A DNA stretch of 64,000 nucleotides, from assembly GCA_020849325.1 (NCBI GenBank), contig JADLGL010000009.1, positions 17,810 to 81,809 of the forward strand. Reading direction: 5' to 3'. The DNA comes from Bauldia sp. GTDB taxonomy: Bacteria; Pseudomonadota; Alphaproteobacteria; Rhizobiales; Kaistiaceae. The notes under the pieces are model-generated. The model ran no database searches. It had not been told where the DNA came from and worked only from the letters and a program-made list of their open reading frames with translations. This document shows positions 38,415 to 48,042 of this stretch, piece by piece. Within the stretch, counting starts at the first letter, position 1, and each line of letters begins with the position of its first letter. Position numbers and translations under genes: made by a program.

Positions 38415-40100
38415 ATGGCGCTCGCCGACGCACCGCCCCTCTCGGAAGACCAGCGCCGCGGGCCGCTCGGCCAGCGCGTGCCGCGCCGCTGGCTCGTGCC
38501 GGTGCTGATCATCGCCGTGCTCGTGCTGGCGCCGGTCGGCGGGCTCCTCTACTTCGCGGCAAGGGGTTCGGGTGACCTCTGGCCGCACCTTCTCGAAAAC
38601 GTCCTGCCGCGCTCGGTGCGGACGACGGCGATCCTTCTCCTCGGCGTCGGCCTCGTCGTCACCGCGATCGGCGTCGGCACGGCGTGGCTCGTGGCGATGT
38701 ACCGCTTTCCCGGCCGGCGCATCCTCGAATGGGCGCTGCTCCTTCCGCTGGCGGTGCCGACCTACATCGTCGCCTACGCCTATCTCGACGTGATGCACCC
38801 GATCGGGCCGGTGCAGACGCTCCTACGCGACCTCCTCGGGATCACGCGCGTCCGCGACCTCTGGTTCCCTGAAATCCGGTCGATGGGCGGATGCATCATC
38901 CTCCTCGGCCTCGTCCTCTACCCCTATGTCTATCTGCCGGTGCGGGCGCTCTTCGCCATGCAGTCGTCGTCCTATCTCGAAGCGGGGCGAACGCTGGGGC
39001 ACGGGCCGCGCGCGGTCTTCTTCCGCATCGCCATTCCCCTCGCCCGGCCGGCGATCGTCATCGGGGTGACCCTCGCGCTCCTCGAGACGATGAACGACAT
39101 CGGCGCGTCCGAATTCCTCGGCGTCCGGACGATGACGGTGTCGATCTACACCACGTGGACGACGCTCGGCAGCATCGGCGGCGCGGCGCAGATCGCGCTC
39201 CTGATGCTGGCGCTGATCCTCTGCCTTCTGTTCGTCGAGCGCTGGGCGAGGCGGCGCCAGCGCTATGTCGGCGGCGGGCAGAAGACGCTGCCGGCAGCGC
39301 CCATCCGCCTCCGCGGCTGGCGCGCCGGGCTCGCCATGACCGCCTGCGGGGCGCCGGTGCTGTTCGGCTTCGCCGTGCCGGCGGCGTATCTCGTCTATGC
39401 GGCGTGGACGCGCCTCGCCGAGTTCGGCTGGCCGCCGGACCTTCTCCTCTGGGTCTGGAACACGGTGAAGCTTGCGGCGATCGCGACGGTGATCGTCACC
39501 GCGCTCGGCCTCTTCCTCGGCTATGCCGCCCGCGTCCTCCGCCGCCGCGCCGGAACGATCACCCTTCGCCTCGCCACGATCGGCTACGCCCTTCCCGGCA
39601 CGGTGCTCGCGGTCGGGCTCCTGGTGCCGATCGCCTCACTCGACAATCAGATCGCGCGGGCAATGCAGTCGCTGTTCGGGGTGTCGGTGGGCCTCGTTCT
39701 CCTCGGCTCGGGCGCGGCCCTCGTCTTCGCCTATGTGCTCCGCTTCCTCCCCATTGCCGCCGGCAATGCCGAGGCGGGGCTCGCCAAGGTGAGCCCGTCG
39801 CTCGACATGGCGGCGCGGAGCCTCGGCGCCGGCCCGGCGGAGACGGCGCGGCGCATCCACATGCCGATCCTCCGGCCGGCGCTCGCGGCCGGGGCGCTCA
39901 TCGTCTTCGTCGACTGCATGAAGGAGCTTCCTGCGACGCTCCTCCTCCGCCCGTTCAACTTCGAGACGCTGTCGACGCAGCTCTACGGCGAGGCGGTCCG
40001 CGGCACCTACGAGGTCGCGGCGGTGTCGGCGCTCGCGATCGTGCTGGTCGGGCTTGTCCCCGTGATCCTTCTCGCCCGCACGCTCGAGCGGCGACGCTGA
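38415..40100 (+). CDS. Fe(III) ABC transporter permease (FbpB-like, fused)
   Basis: Two permease halves: LEAGRTLGHGPRAVFFRIAIPLARPAIV and DMAARSLGAGPAETARRIHMPILRPALAAGALIVFVDCMKELPATLLLRPF. Confidence 0.9.
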   Translation: MALADAPPLSEDQRRGPLGQRVPRRWLVPVLIIAVLVLAPVGGLLYFAARGSGDLWPHLLENVLPRSVRTTAILLLGVGLVVTAIGVGTAWLVAMYRFPGRRILEWALLLPLAVPTYIVAYAYLDVMHPIGPVQTLLRDLLGITRVRDLWFPEIRSMGGCIILLGLVLYPYVYLPVRALFAMQSSSYLEAGRTLGHGPRAVFFRIAIPLARPAIVIGVTLALLETMNDIGASEFLGVRTMTVSIYTTWTTLGSIGGAAQIALLMLALILCLLFVERWARRRQRYVGGGQKTLPAAPIRLRGWRAGLAMTACGAPVLFGFAVPAAYLVYAAWTRLAEFGWPPDLLLWVWNTVKLAAIATVIVTALGLFLGYAARVLRRRAGTITLRLATIGYALPGTVLAVGLLVPIASLDNQIARAMQSLFGVSVGLVLLGSGAALVFAYVLRFLPIAAGNAEAGLAKVSPSLDMAARSLGAGPAETARRIHMPILRPALAAGALIVFVDCMKELPATLLLRPFNFETLSTQLYGEAVRGTYEVAAVSALAIVLVGLVPVILLARTLERRR

Positions 40101-40147
40101 TGGCGGTCCGGCTTGCCCTTCCGCGGATTCGCACCTAAGCGGGAAAG

Positions 40148-42016
40148 ATGACGTCCGCCAGCGCGACCGCGCCCGTCCGCCGGCCGGTCCTCCGGCGCGT
40201 CGTCCTCATGCTGCTCGGGGTCGTCCTCGTCGCGGCAGGAGCCATGGCGATCGCGCCCGCGCTGGTCCCGACGGAGACCGTAAGTACGCGGATTGCCGAG
40301 CAGATCGAGCAGTGGCTCGGCCGGCCGGTCACCTTCGCCGGCGACCCCGTCATCTCCCTCTATCCGCGGCCGACGGTGACGATCGAGAACGTCGTCATCG
40401 GCGATGCGCTCGGCGGCGAGGCGCTCATCACGGTCGAACGCGTGACGGGTACGGTTGCGCTCTTTCCGCTCCTCATCGGCCGCGTCGAGATCAGCGCATT
40501 CGCGCTGCTGCGGCCGGTGATCAATCTCCGGATGGCCGACGACGGCCGGTCGAACTGGGTGGTGCGCGACGGGACGATCGGCGCCCGGCTCGCCCAGGCG
40601 GCAGACGACGACCCCACCGACGACGCGGCCGCCGACGTGACGCTCGGGCGGTTCCTGATCGAGGACGGCACCGTCACCTATCAGCGCGGCGACGGCCCGT
40701 TGTCCGAGATCACCAACGTCTCGCTCGACATCTCGTGGCCTTCGACGGCCGGCGGGATGAGCGCGAGCGGCCGGCTCACCTGGCGCGGCGAGGCGGTGGC
40801 GATCACCGGCTATCTCGGCCGTCCGCTCGACCTCATCGGCGGCCGCGCCTCGCCGGTGCGGTTCACCGCCGAGGCCGGCCCCGCGGCGCTGTTCTTCGAC
40901 GGCACGGTCGACCGGACCGAACTCGACTTCTCTCTCGCCGGCACGACGTCCCTGACGACGCCGTCGCTCCGGCGCCTCCTCAACTGGGCGGGGGCGCACA
41001 TTCCGATCGAAGGCGAGACGCCGGGACCAGCCGCCATCACCGGCGACGCGACCTGGAGCTGGCCGGTACTGGCATTCGCGAACGGCACGATGTCGCTCGA
41101 CGGCAGCGCGGCGACCGGCTCGTTCTCGGCCGATTTCTCCGCGATGCGGCCGTTCCTCAGGGGCACGCTCGCGGCGAGCGTGCTCGACCTGTCGCCCTAT
41201 GCGGTGTCGCTCCGCACTGGCGTCGAGCCGGACGGAACGTGGATCGGCGCGCCGATCGACGTTCCCGCCTTCTCCGTCGTCGACACCGACCTTCGTCTTT
41301 CCGCCGAGGAGATCCGGATGGGCCCCGCCCGTATGACGGGTGTCGCCGCGTCGGCCACCGTGACGTCCGGGCGCATCCTCCTCAGCCTCGAGGAGGCGAC
41401 CTTCTACGGCGGCCGTCTCCGGGCGTCGGTCAGCGGCGAGGCTGGACCGGGGACGCTGTCGCTCCACGCCGCGGCGTCGCTTTCCGGCATGGAAGCGCTT
41501 CCCGCGCTCGAGGCGGTGGCGGGCGTCTCGGTCCTCGCCGGCACCGTCGAGGGGACGCTCGACGCCGGCGGCACCGGCTCGACGTGGAGCGAGCTCGTCG
41601 CCAGCCTCACCGGAACGATCACCGCCACGATCGTGGACGGCGCGCTCCGGGGCATCGGCCTCGATGGCGCCGTGGCCCTTCCCGCGCCCGCGGTGGCGGA
41701 TCTCGCGCTCGGCACCGGCGCCACGGCCTTCAGCCGTTTCGAGGGTGCATTCGCGCTGGAGCACGGCTTCGTCGTGACGCGGAGTTTTGCCGCCGAGGGG
41801 GCGCTCTACACCCTCGCCTTCGCCGGACGGGCGTCGCTGCTGCGGCCCGAGGTCGGTGGCGCCGGTGCGTTCACCTTCCGGCCGACGGCCGAGCGCCCCG
41901 CCGCCCTCCCCTTTACGCTTGCCGGAACATGGGTCATGCCCGTGCTGGCGGACGCGGCGCTGCCCGAGCCCCCGTCGGCAGCCGCCTCCCCTTCCTCGCC
42001 CTCGGGAGTACCATGA
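40148..42016 (+). CDS. AsmA-family protein
   Basis: N-terminal transmembrane segment then IEQWLGRPVTFAGDPVISLYPRPTVTIENVVIGD; AsmA-like C-terminal region. Confidence 0.85.
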   Translation: MTSASATAPVRRPVLRRVVLMLLGVVLVAAGAMAIAPALVPTETVSTRIAEQIEQWLGRPVTFAGDPVISLYPRPTVTIENVVIGDALGGEALITVERVTGTVALFPLLIGRVEISAFALLRPVINLRMADDGRSNWVVRDGTIGARLAQAADDDPTDDAAADVTLGRFLIEDGTVTYQRGDGPLSEITNVSLDISWPSTAGGMSASGRLTWRGEAVAITGYLGRPLDLIGGRASPVRFTAEAGPAALFFDGTVDRTELDFSLAGTTSLTTPSLRRLLNWAGAHIPIEGETPGPAAITGDATWSWPVLAFANGTMSLDGSAATGSFSADFSAMRPFLRGTLAASVLDLSPYAVSLRTGVEPDGTWIGAPIDVPAFSVVDTDLRLSAEEIRMGPARMTGVAASATVTSGRILLSLEEATFYGGRLRASVSGEAGPGTLSLHAAASLSGMEALPALEAVAGVSVLAGTVEGTLDAGGTGSTWSELVASLTGTITATIVDGALRGIGLDGAVALPAPAVADLALGTGATAFSRFEGAFALEHGFVVTRSFAAEGALYTLAFAGRASLLRPEVGGAGAFTFRPTAERPAALPFTLAGTWVMPVLADAALPEPPSAAASPSSPSGVP

Positions 42017-43029
42017 CCGCCCCGGCCCGCGACGTCCTCGTTCCGCTGCCTGCCATCGTGGTGGATGCCGGCGGCACCAATGCCCGTTTCGCGATCGTCG
42101 ACGAGGCGGGGAGGCTGGGGCCCGCGGTCGACGTTCGCGTGCGCCAGTTTCCCGACGCGGTCGCGGCGATGGAAGCGGCGATCGGCCGGCTCGGCGTCCG
42201 CCCGCGCTCGGCGGTCCTCGCGGTCGCGGGCGTCATCATGGGCGACAGCGTTGCCCTCACCAACGCCCACTGGGTGTTCGAGCCCTACGCCCTGATGACG
42301 GCGCTCGGCATGACGGACGTCGTCATCCTCAACGATTTCGAGGCGATCGCCTTGGGTCTCCCGGCCCTCACCGATGCCGATACCGTGCCGATCGGCGGCG
42401 GGACGTCCGTTCCCGGCGCGACGCGCGTCGTCGTCGGCCCCGGGACCGGGCTGGGCGCCGCGGCGCTCCTCGGTACCGGACGGGGCTGGACGCCGACGCA
42501 CGGCGAAGGCGGCCATACCGACATCGGCCCGCGCACCGAGCGCGAATACGAGATCTGGCCGCATCTCGAGCGGATCGACGGCCGGACGAGCGCGGAGTGG
42601 CTGATCTCCGGCGGCGGCCTGCTCCGGCTGCACCGGGGGGTCGCTGCCGCGAGCGGCTTTGCGCCGGCGTTCGACGACAGCGCCGCGCTGTCGAAGGCGG
42701 CGCTCGCGGGCGACCCGAAGGCGGAGGAGACGCTCCGCCTCTTCGTCACGCTCCTCGGCCGCTACGCCGGCGACGTCGCGCTGATGTTCCTGCCCCATGG
42801 CGGCGTGTTCATCGCCGGCGGCATCGCGCCGAAGATCGCGCCGTTCTTCCACACCGGCGCGTTCCGCGAGGCCTTCGTCGACAAGGCGCCGCACCGCGCG
42901 GTGATGGAGACGATCCCGACGCGGATGGTGGTCCGCCCCGACCCCGGCCTTCTCGGCCTCGGCGCGTTCGTCGCCGCGCCGCAGGACTACGCGCTCAACC
43001 TCGCCGGACGCCACTGGCAGCGCGGATGA
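42013..43029 (+). CDS. glk: Glucokinase
   Basis: VVDAGGTNARFAIVDE, VILNDFEAIALGLPAL, VVVGPGTGLGAAAL, THGEGGHTDIGPRTEREYEIW; ATGA overlap with the upstream CDS. Confidence 0.92.
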   Translation: MTAPARDVLVPLPAIVVDAGGTNARFAIVDEAGRLGPAVDVRVRQFPDAVAAMEAAIGRLGVRPRSAVLAVAGVIMGDSVALTNAHWVFEPYALMTALGMTDVVILNDFEAIALGLPALTDADTVPIGGGTSVPGATRVVVGPGTGLGAAALLGTGRGWTPTHGEGGHTDIGPRTEREYEIWPHLERIDGRTSAEWLISGGGLLRLHRGVAAASGFAPAFDDSAALSKAALAGDPKAEETLRLFVTLLGRYAGDVALMFLPHGGVFIAGGIAPKIAPFFHTGAFREAFVDKAPHRAVMETIPTRMVVRPDPGLLGLGAFVAAPQDYALNLAGRHWQRG

Positions 43030-44518
43030 CGCGCCGGCCGGTCGTCGGCGCGAAGACGCGGCCGATGGTCTGCCGCCAGGCGGCGTAGCGTTCGTCACGG
43101 GCCCGCGGGTCGGTCTCGGGAGCAAAACTCCGCTCCGGCTGCCAGGCGGCGGCGATCGTGCCGAGGTCCGGCCAGAGATTGGCGGCAAGGCCGGCGAGCC
43201 GGGCCGCGCCGAGCGCGGCGCGGTCGGTGTCCTCGCCGCGCTCGACGGTGCGGCCGGTGATGTCGGCGAGGAACTGCAGCAGCCGGTCGGAATGCGCGGC
43301 GCGGCCGTCGACCCGGAGCGTCGACCCGCCGCCGTCGCCGGCCTCGATGAGGTCGCGGGCGACGAAACCGACGCTCTCGAGCGCCGCGACCGCGAGGTCG
43401 CCGCGGCTCGTCGCGGCGGTCACGCCGTCGATGAAGCCATCGTGATCGCCCGACCAGTAGGGCGCCTGCCGTCCGAGGCTGGCCGGCACGAATCTGAGGC
43501 GGCGTTCGTCGCCGGCGGTGCCGGCGAGGCGGTCGAATTCGGCCGGCGTCGGTGCAAGGTCGAGGCCGCCGTCGAGCCAGTCGATGCCGTCCGCCGCGGC
43601 GTCGTTGGTGCCCTCGAAGGCATAGGCGGGCGTCCCCTCGCGGCGGAAGAGGAGCGTCGTCAGCATCCCCTCCGCGGCGGCCGGCTTCGCGCCGATGTTG
43701 ACGAAGGCGCCCACCCCGCGATCGAGGATCAGCGCCGCCGAACCAGCCTGGAGGCAGCCGAGCCCGACGAAGCGGGCGGTGGCGTCCGTCACCATCGCGT
43801 GTACCGAGACGACGCCGGAGCCGCCGAGGAGAGAGGCGTTGGCGGCGCCGAAATAGGTGGCGCTGTCGAAGACGCGCGGGAGCATCCGGTCGGGCACGTC
43901 GAAGATGCGGAGGAGTGCCTGGTCCCACTCCTGCCGCCTGATGTCGAACAGCATCGTCCGGGCGGCGTTCGAGGCGTCGGTCGCGTGCACCCGGCCGGCG
44001 GTGAAGCGCGAGAGGAGGAACGTGTCGATGGTGCCGAAGGCAATCTCGCCGGCCTCGGCGCGGGTGCGGAGGCCGGGCACATTGTCGAGGGCCCAGGCGA
44101 GTTTCGGCGCCGGGAACCGGGCATCCACCCGGAGCCCCGTATGCTCCGGCACGACGGCGCTGACGCCGGCAGCGACGAGCGCCTCCGTCCGCGCCTCGGC
44201 GCGCCGGTCGTCGGCGGCGAGCGCCTCGTCGATCGGCTGGCCGGTGGCGCGGTCCCAGAGGACGAACGTGTCGCGCTGGCTGGCGATGCCGATGGCGGCG
44301 AGCGCGCCGGCGTCGGTGCGGGCGCGGACGAGCGCCATCCGCGCCGTCGCCAGCACGGAGGTCCAGATCTCCTCGGGATCGTAGGTGGAGAGGCCCGGCC
44401 CGCGGCTCAGCCGGCGGATTTCGTCACGCGCCGAGGCGAGCGGCCTTCCGTGGCGGCTGTAGACGACGGCTCGGGTGTGGCCGGCGGCCTGTTCGAGGGC
44501 GAGGACGGGGCCGTCCAT
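42995..44518 (-). CDS. FGGY-family carbohydrate kinase, divergent glycerol-kinase-like
   Basis: GlpK-like order: PVLALEQAAGHTRAVVYSRHG, IGIASQRDTFVLWDRATGQPI, FGTIDTFLLSRFTAGRVHATDASNAARTMLFDI, FVPASLGRQAPYW. Confidence 0.8.
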   Translation of the reverse strand: MDGPVLALEQAAGHTRAVVYSRHGRPLASARDEIRRLSRGPGLSTYDPEEIWTSVLATARMALVRARTDAGALAAIGIASQRDTFVLWDRATGQPIDEALAADDRRAEARTEALVAAGVSAVVPEHTGLRVDARFPAPKLAWALDNVPGLRTRAEAGEIAFGTIDTFLLSRFTAGRVHATDASNAARTMLFDIRRQEWDQALLRIFDVPDRMLPRVFDSATYFGAANASLLGGSGVVSVHAMVTDATARFVGLGCLQAGSAALILDRGVGAFVNIGAKPAAAEGMLTTLLFRREGTPAYAFEGTNDAAADGIDWLDGGLDLAPTPAEFDRLAGTAGDERRLRFVPASLGRQAPYWSGDHDGFIDGVTAATSRGDLAVAALESVGFVARDLIEAGDGGGSTLRVDGRAAHSDRLLQFLADITGRTVERGEDTDRAALGAARLAGLAANLWPDLGTIAAAWQPERSFAPETDPRARDERYAAWRQTIGRVFAPTTGRRVIRAASGVRRG

Positions 44519-44548
44519 GGCAACGTCCTCGCCGTCCCGGAATGCGTC

Positions 44549-45034
44549 CTACTTGGCTTCGTCGGCCGCTTCGGCCTGGAGCTGCGAGTAGAGCTGGTCG
44601 CCGATCTTGTCGAGGAGGCCGATCTGCGATTCGAGGAAGTTGATGTGGCCTTCCTCGTCCTCGAGGAGATCCTCGAACAGCTCCATCGAGACGTAGTCGC
44701 CGGCGTTCTTGCAGACGTCGCGCGACTCCCGGTAGTAGGTCCGCGCGTCGTACTCGCCGGCAAGGTCCGCCTCCAGCACCTCGCGCACGTTCTGCCCGAT
44801 CCGGATGGCACCGATCTGCTGCATGTTCGGCATGCCCTCGAGGAAGATGATGCGATCGACCAGCCGGTCGGCGTGGTGCATCTCCTCGATCGATTCCGCC
44901 CGCTCCTTCTTGGCGAGCTTGCCGAGGCCCCAATCCTCCACCAGCCGGTAGTGCAACCAGTACTGGTTCACCGCACCGAGCTCGAGCTTGAGCGCGCCGT
45001 TGAGGCGTTCGATCACCTTGGGTTCGCCTTTCAT
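44549..45034 (-). CDS. bfr: Bacterioferritin
   Basis: [59 protein letters not shown]. Confidence 0.96.
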   Translation of the reverse strand: MKGEPKVIERLNGALKLELGAVNQYWLHYRLVEDWGLGKLAKKERAESIEEMHHADRLVDRIIFLEGMPNMQQIGAIRIGQNVREVLEADLAGEYDARTYYRESRDVCKNAGDYVSMELFEDLLEDEEGHINFLESQIGLLDKIGDQLYSQLQAEAADEAK

Positions 45035-45048
45035 GGGCGTGCTCCTCT

Positions 45049-45065
45049 TTAGAATAAGTCCAAAT
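45049..45065. promoter_or_regulatory. Irr-box-like palindrome upstream of bfr
   Basis: TTTAGAA-TAA-GTCCAAA, about 15 bp upstream of the bfr ATG in the bfd-bfr gap. Confidence 0.55.
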
Positions 45066-45088
45066 TGTATGGCCCGCCGCAGGGACCG

Positions 45089-45385
45089 TCAAACGATCTT
45101 GTTGAACTCGATGATGACGATCCGCTCCTCGACGATGACGGTCTCCTCGTCGTCATCGCCGAAATCGGTGTCGGGCGCCAGCGGTTCGGGGCAGGTCAGC
45201 GGCAGGCCGAAATCGCGCAGCATCGCCCGGATGAGATCGACGCACGAGCCGCAATTGGGCCGAACGCCGAGAACGCGGAACACGCGCCCCGGCGTCACCG
45301 GCCGCAGCGGGTCGGCGGCCACGAGGGCTTCCGCGGCGGCCAGAATGGCCTCCTTCGTCAACACATTGCAGGAACAGAGAATCAT
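45089..45385 (-). CDS. bfd: Bacterioferritin-associated ferredoxin (BFD-type 2Fe-2S protein)
   Basis: MILCSCNVLTKEAIL...RVLGVRPNCGSCVDLIRAML; four-Cys BFD pattern; upstream of bfr. Confidence 0.88.
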   Translation of the reverse strand: MILCSCNVLTKEAILAAAEALVAADPLRPVTPGRVFRVLGVRPNCGSCVDLIRAMLRDFGLPLTCPEPLAPDTDFGDDDEETVIVEERIVIIEFNKIV

Positions 45386-45460
45386 TCTGGTTCAGGACCG
45401 GAAACGCCGCCCGGACCTGAAATGGACCTCCCGCGGGTCCGATGCAACCGCCCCGTCGTC

Positions 45461-46147
45461 TCAGCGCGGAATGCTGAAGAGGAGGATGACGATCATGACG
45501 CCGACGGCGAGAAAGCCCCAGGTCATGGGGCCGCCGAGGGTGTTCTGCGCGGCGGCGACTTCGATGCGCTCCTCGACCTCCTCGATGACTTCGGCGGCCC
45601 GTTCGGCCGGATCTTCCACGACGCGCTCGGATGGTTCGTCCCCGAGAACGGGAACGCCGGCGGGGGCGTGATCGATCCAGTCGACGAAGCGCGGCTTCCC
45701 GGCGAGGTGGAAGCGGCCGGCAAGCGCGTGGAAGAACTGGTCGGACAGTTCGCGGGCGCGGCTCGCGACGACATCGGCGGCAACCGCGCCGAGCTTGCCG
45801 CCGACGGTCGCCTCACCGTTCCAGGCGAGCCGCGTTCCGGTGTCGTCCGGCGTCAGCGTCACGTCGGCCCAGCCGGAGGCCGAGCCGCCGGGCCGGCCGC
45901 GCCCTTCGCCGGTGAGTTTCGCCCGTCGTGGCGGGTCGGACTCCGTCCGCCGGATCTGGCCGGTGAACACCGCGGTGAGCGGGCCCACCACGACGTCGAT
46001 CTCGACCAGCATCTCCTTCGGGTCGGCCGGATTCGTCCGCACCGAGCGGGCGCCGGGCAGCATCTCCTGCAGCAGCACCGGATCGGACACCGCCGCCCAG
46101 ACCGATTCCGGCGGCGCGGCCAGATGTCGGCTCCCTTTCAGCTCCAT
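45461..46147 (-). CDS. CoxG/SRPBCC-family protein with C-terminal transmembrane anchor
   Basis: MELKGSRHLAAPPESVWAAVSDPVLLQEMLPGARSV; C-terminal TWGFLAVGVMIVILLFSIPR. Confidence 0.82.
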   Translation of the reverse strand: MELKGSRHLAAPPESVWAAVSDPVLLQEMLPGARSVRTNPADPKEMLVEIDVVVGPLTAVFTGQIRRTESDPPRRAKLTGEGRGRPGGSASGWADVTLTPDDTGTRLAWNGEATVGGKLGAVAADVVASRARELSDQFFHALAGRFHLAGKPRFVDWIDHAPAGVPVLGDEPSERVVEDPAERAAEVIEEVEERIEVAAAQNTLGGPMTWGFLAVGVMIVILLFSIPR

Positions 46148-46252
46148 GGGTACGCCCTCCCCTTTCCTCGGGTAGGACCCTTGGCCGGCTGCCCCGCTCT
46201 CGGTATCAACCCCTTTGCCGCGGGCGCCGTCGCAAGGGCCGATCCGATCACC

Positions 46253-47188
46253 ATGCCAGAACAGCGAGCCGATGTCCGCCCGGATGAGGCGCTCTCCCCG
46301 CTGATGCTCGAAACGTCCGGCTGGGCGGACTATGCGCTCCTCGATTCGGGTGCCGGCGAGAAGCTCGAACGCTATGGCCGCTACCGCGTCGTCCGCCCCG
46401 AGCCGCAGGCGATGTGGCAAAAGCGCCGGCCGGCCTCCGAATGGGAGACCGCCGATGCCGTCTTCACCGGGGCGAAGGACGAGGACGCCGACGGTCGCTG
46501 GCGGTTCCGGAAGCCGCTCCCCGAGACCTGGCCGATGGATGTCGGCGGCGTGAGATTCCTCGGGCGCTTCACCGCGTTCCGCCATGTCGGCGTGTTCCCC
46601 GAGCAGGAGCCGCACTGGAACTGGGTTTCGCGGCAGCTCGCCGGCGCGGACCGGCCGCTGAAAGTGCTGAACCTCTTCGGCTATACCGGCCTTGCCTCGC
46701 TCCTCGCCGCCAAGGCTGGCGCCGCGGTCACCCATGTCGATGCCTCGAAGAAGTCGATCGCCTGGGCGCGCGAGAACCAGTCGCTGTCGGGCATGGAGGC
46801 GGCGCCGATCCGCTGGATCTGCGACGATGCGATGAAGTTCGTGAAACGCGAGGAACGGCGCGGCAACCGCTATGACGGGATCATCCTCGACCCGCCGAAA
46901 TTCGGCCGCGGCCCCGAAGGCGAGACCTGGGACATCTTTGCGAACCTCGCCGAGATGATGCGGATCTGCCGGACGCTCCTCAGCGAGCAGCCGCGCTTCC
47001 TCATCCTCACCGCCTACTCCATCCGCGCCTCGTTCGTGTCGATGCACGAACTCGCCCGCGAGGCTCTCGCGGGGCTCGGCGGGCGGCTAGAATCGGGCGA
47101 ACTCCTGCTGCGCGAAGAAGGCAGGGGGCGCGAAGAAGGCGGGGGGCGGCTCCTCTCGACTTCGCTGTTCACGCGGTGGTCGCCATGA
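46253..47188 (+). CDS. Class I SAM-dependent (23S rRNA-type) methyltransferase
   Basis: VLNLFGYTGLASLLAAKAGAAVTHVDASKKSIAWARENQ; YDGIILDPPKFGRGPEGETWDI. Confidence 0.88.
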   Translation: MPEQRADVRPDEALSPLMLETSGWADYALLDSGAGEKLERYGRYRVVRPEPQAMWQKRRPASEWETADAVFTGAKDEDADGRWRFRKPLPETWPMDVGGVRFLGRFTAFRHVGVFPEQEPHWNWVSRQLAGADRPLKVLNLFGYTGLASLLAAKAGAAVTHVDASKKSIAWARENQSLSGMEAAPIRWICDDAMKFVKREERRGNRYDGIILDPPKFGRGPEGETWDIFANLAEMMRICRTLLSEQPRFLILTAYSIRASFVSMHELAREALAGLGGRLESGELLLREEGRGREEGGGRLLSTSLFTRWSP

Positions 47189-48042
47189 CGGGGCCGAAAT
47201 CGGACCGCCCGCGCGTCGGCCAGGTGCTGACGATCACGAGCTTCGCCAATCCGCGGATCAAGGACATCCGCGCGCTCGACATGCCGAAGCACCGGAAGGA
47301 GCGCGGCGTGTTCGTGGCCGAGGGGCTGAAGCTCGTGACGGACGCGCTCGCGGGCGGCTGGCCGATCGAGGCGTTCGTCCACGGCACGGAGGTCGGCGAC
47401 CAGCAGGCGGTGCAGAACGCGGCGGCGAAAGCCCGCGCCCGGGGCGCCGACGTCCTCTCGGTCTCGACGGCGATCCTGTCGAAGATGGTCCACCGCGACA
47501 ATCCGCAGATGGTGCTGGGGGTGATCGGCCAGAAGCTGGCGCCGGCGGCGGACGTGAAGCCGGGCAAGGGGGGGGTCTGGGTGGCGCTCGAAAGCCCGAA
47601 AGACCCCGGCAATCTCGGCACGATCGTCCGGACCGTCGACGCCGTCGGCGCGGACGGCGTCGTCCTCGTCGGCCCGTCGGTGGACCCGTTCTCGACCGAG
47701 GCCGTCCGCGCGACCATGGGCTCGCTCTTCCACGTGCCGATCGCGCGCGTCACCGAGGGCGAATTCCTCACGCTCCGCGCCGCGTGGCCGGGCACTGTGG
47801 TGGGCACGCATCTCTCGGGTGCGGTCGACTACCGCGAAGCGGATTATTCGAAGCCGGTGCTGCTGATGATGGGGAACGAGCAGTCCGGCCTCTCGCAGCG
47901 CCTCGCCGCGGCCGCGGACCAACTCGTCCGCATCCCGCAGGCCGGGCAGGCGGATTCGCTCAACCTCGCGGTCGCGACCGCGGTCACGCTCTACGAAATC
48001 AGGCGACCGGCGCTCCGCCTCGCGCCGGGAGAATCAGCATGA
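47185..48042 (+). CDS. TrmH/SpoU-family RNA methyltransferase
   Basis: ALESPKDPGNLGTIVRTVDAVGADGVVLVG; MGNEQSGLSQRL; SLNLAVATAVTLYE. Confidence 0.9.
   Translation: MTGPKSDRPRVGQVLTITSFANPRIKDIRALDMPKHRKERGVFVAEGLKLVTDALAGGWPIEAFVHGTEVGDQQAVQNAAAKARARGADVLSVSTAILSKMVHRDNPQMVLGVIGQKLAPAADVKPGKGGVWVALESPKDPGNLGTIVRTVDAVGADGVVLVGPSVDPFSTEAVRATMGSLFHVPIARVTEGEFLTLRAAWPGTVVGTHLSGAVDYREADYSKPVLLMMGNEQSGLSQRLAAAADQLVRIPQAGQADSLNLAVATAVTLYEIRRPALRLAPGESA

Noticed and set aside
47085-47150. Short direct repeat (gcgaagaaggc[a/g]ggggg) at the methyltransferase C-terminus
   Set aside because: Two in-frame copies encoding GREEGRGREEGGG; too short to interpret beyond simple slippage.
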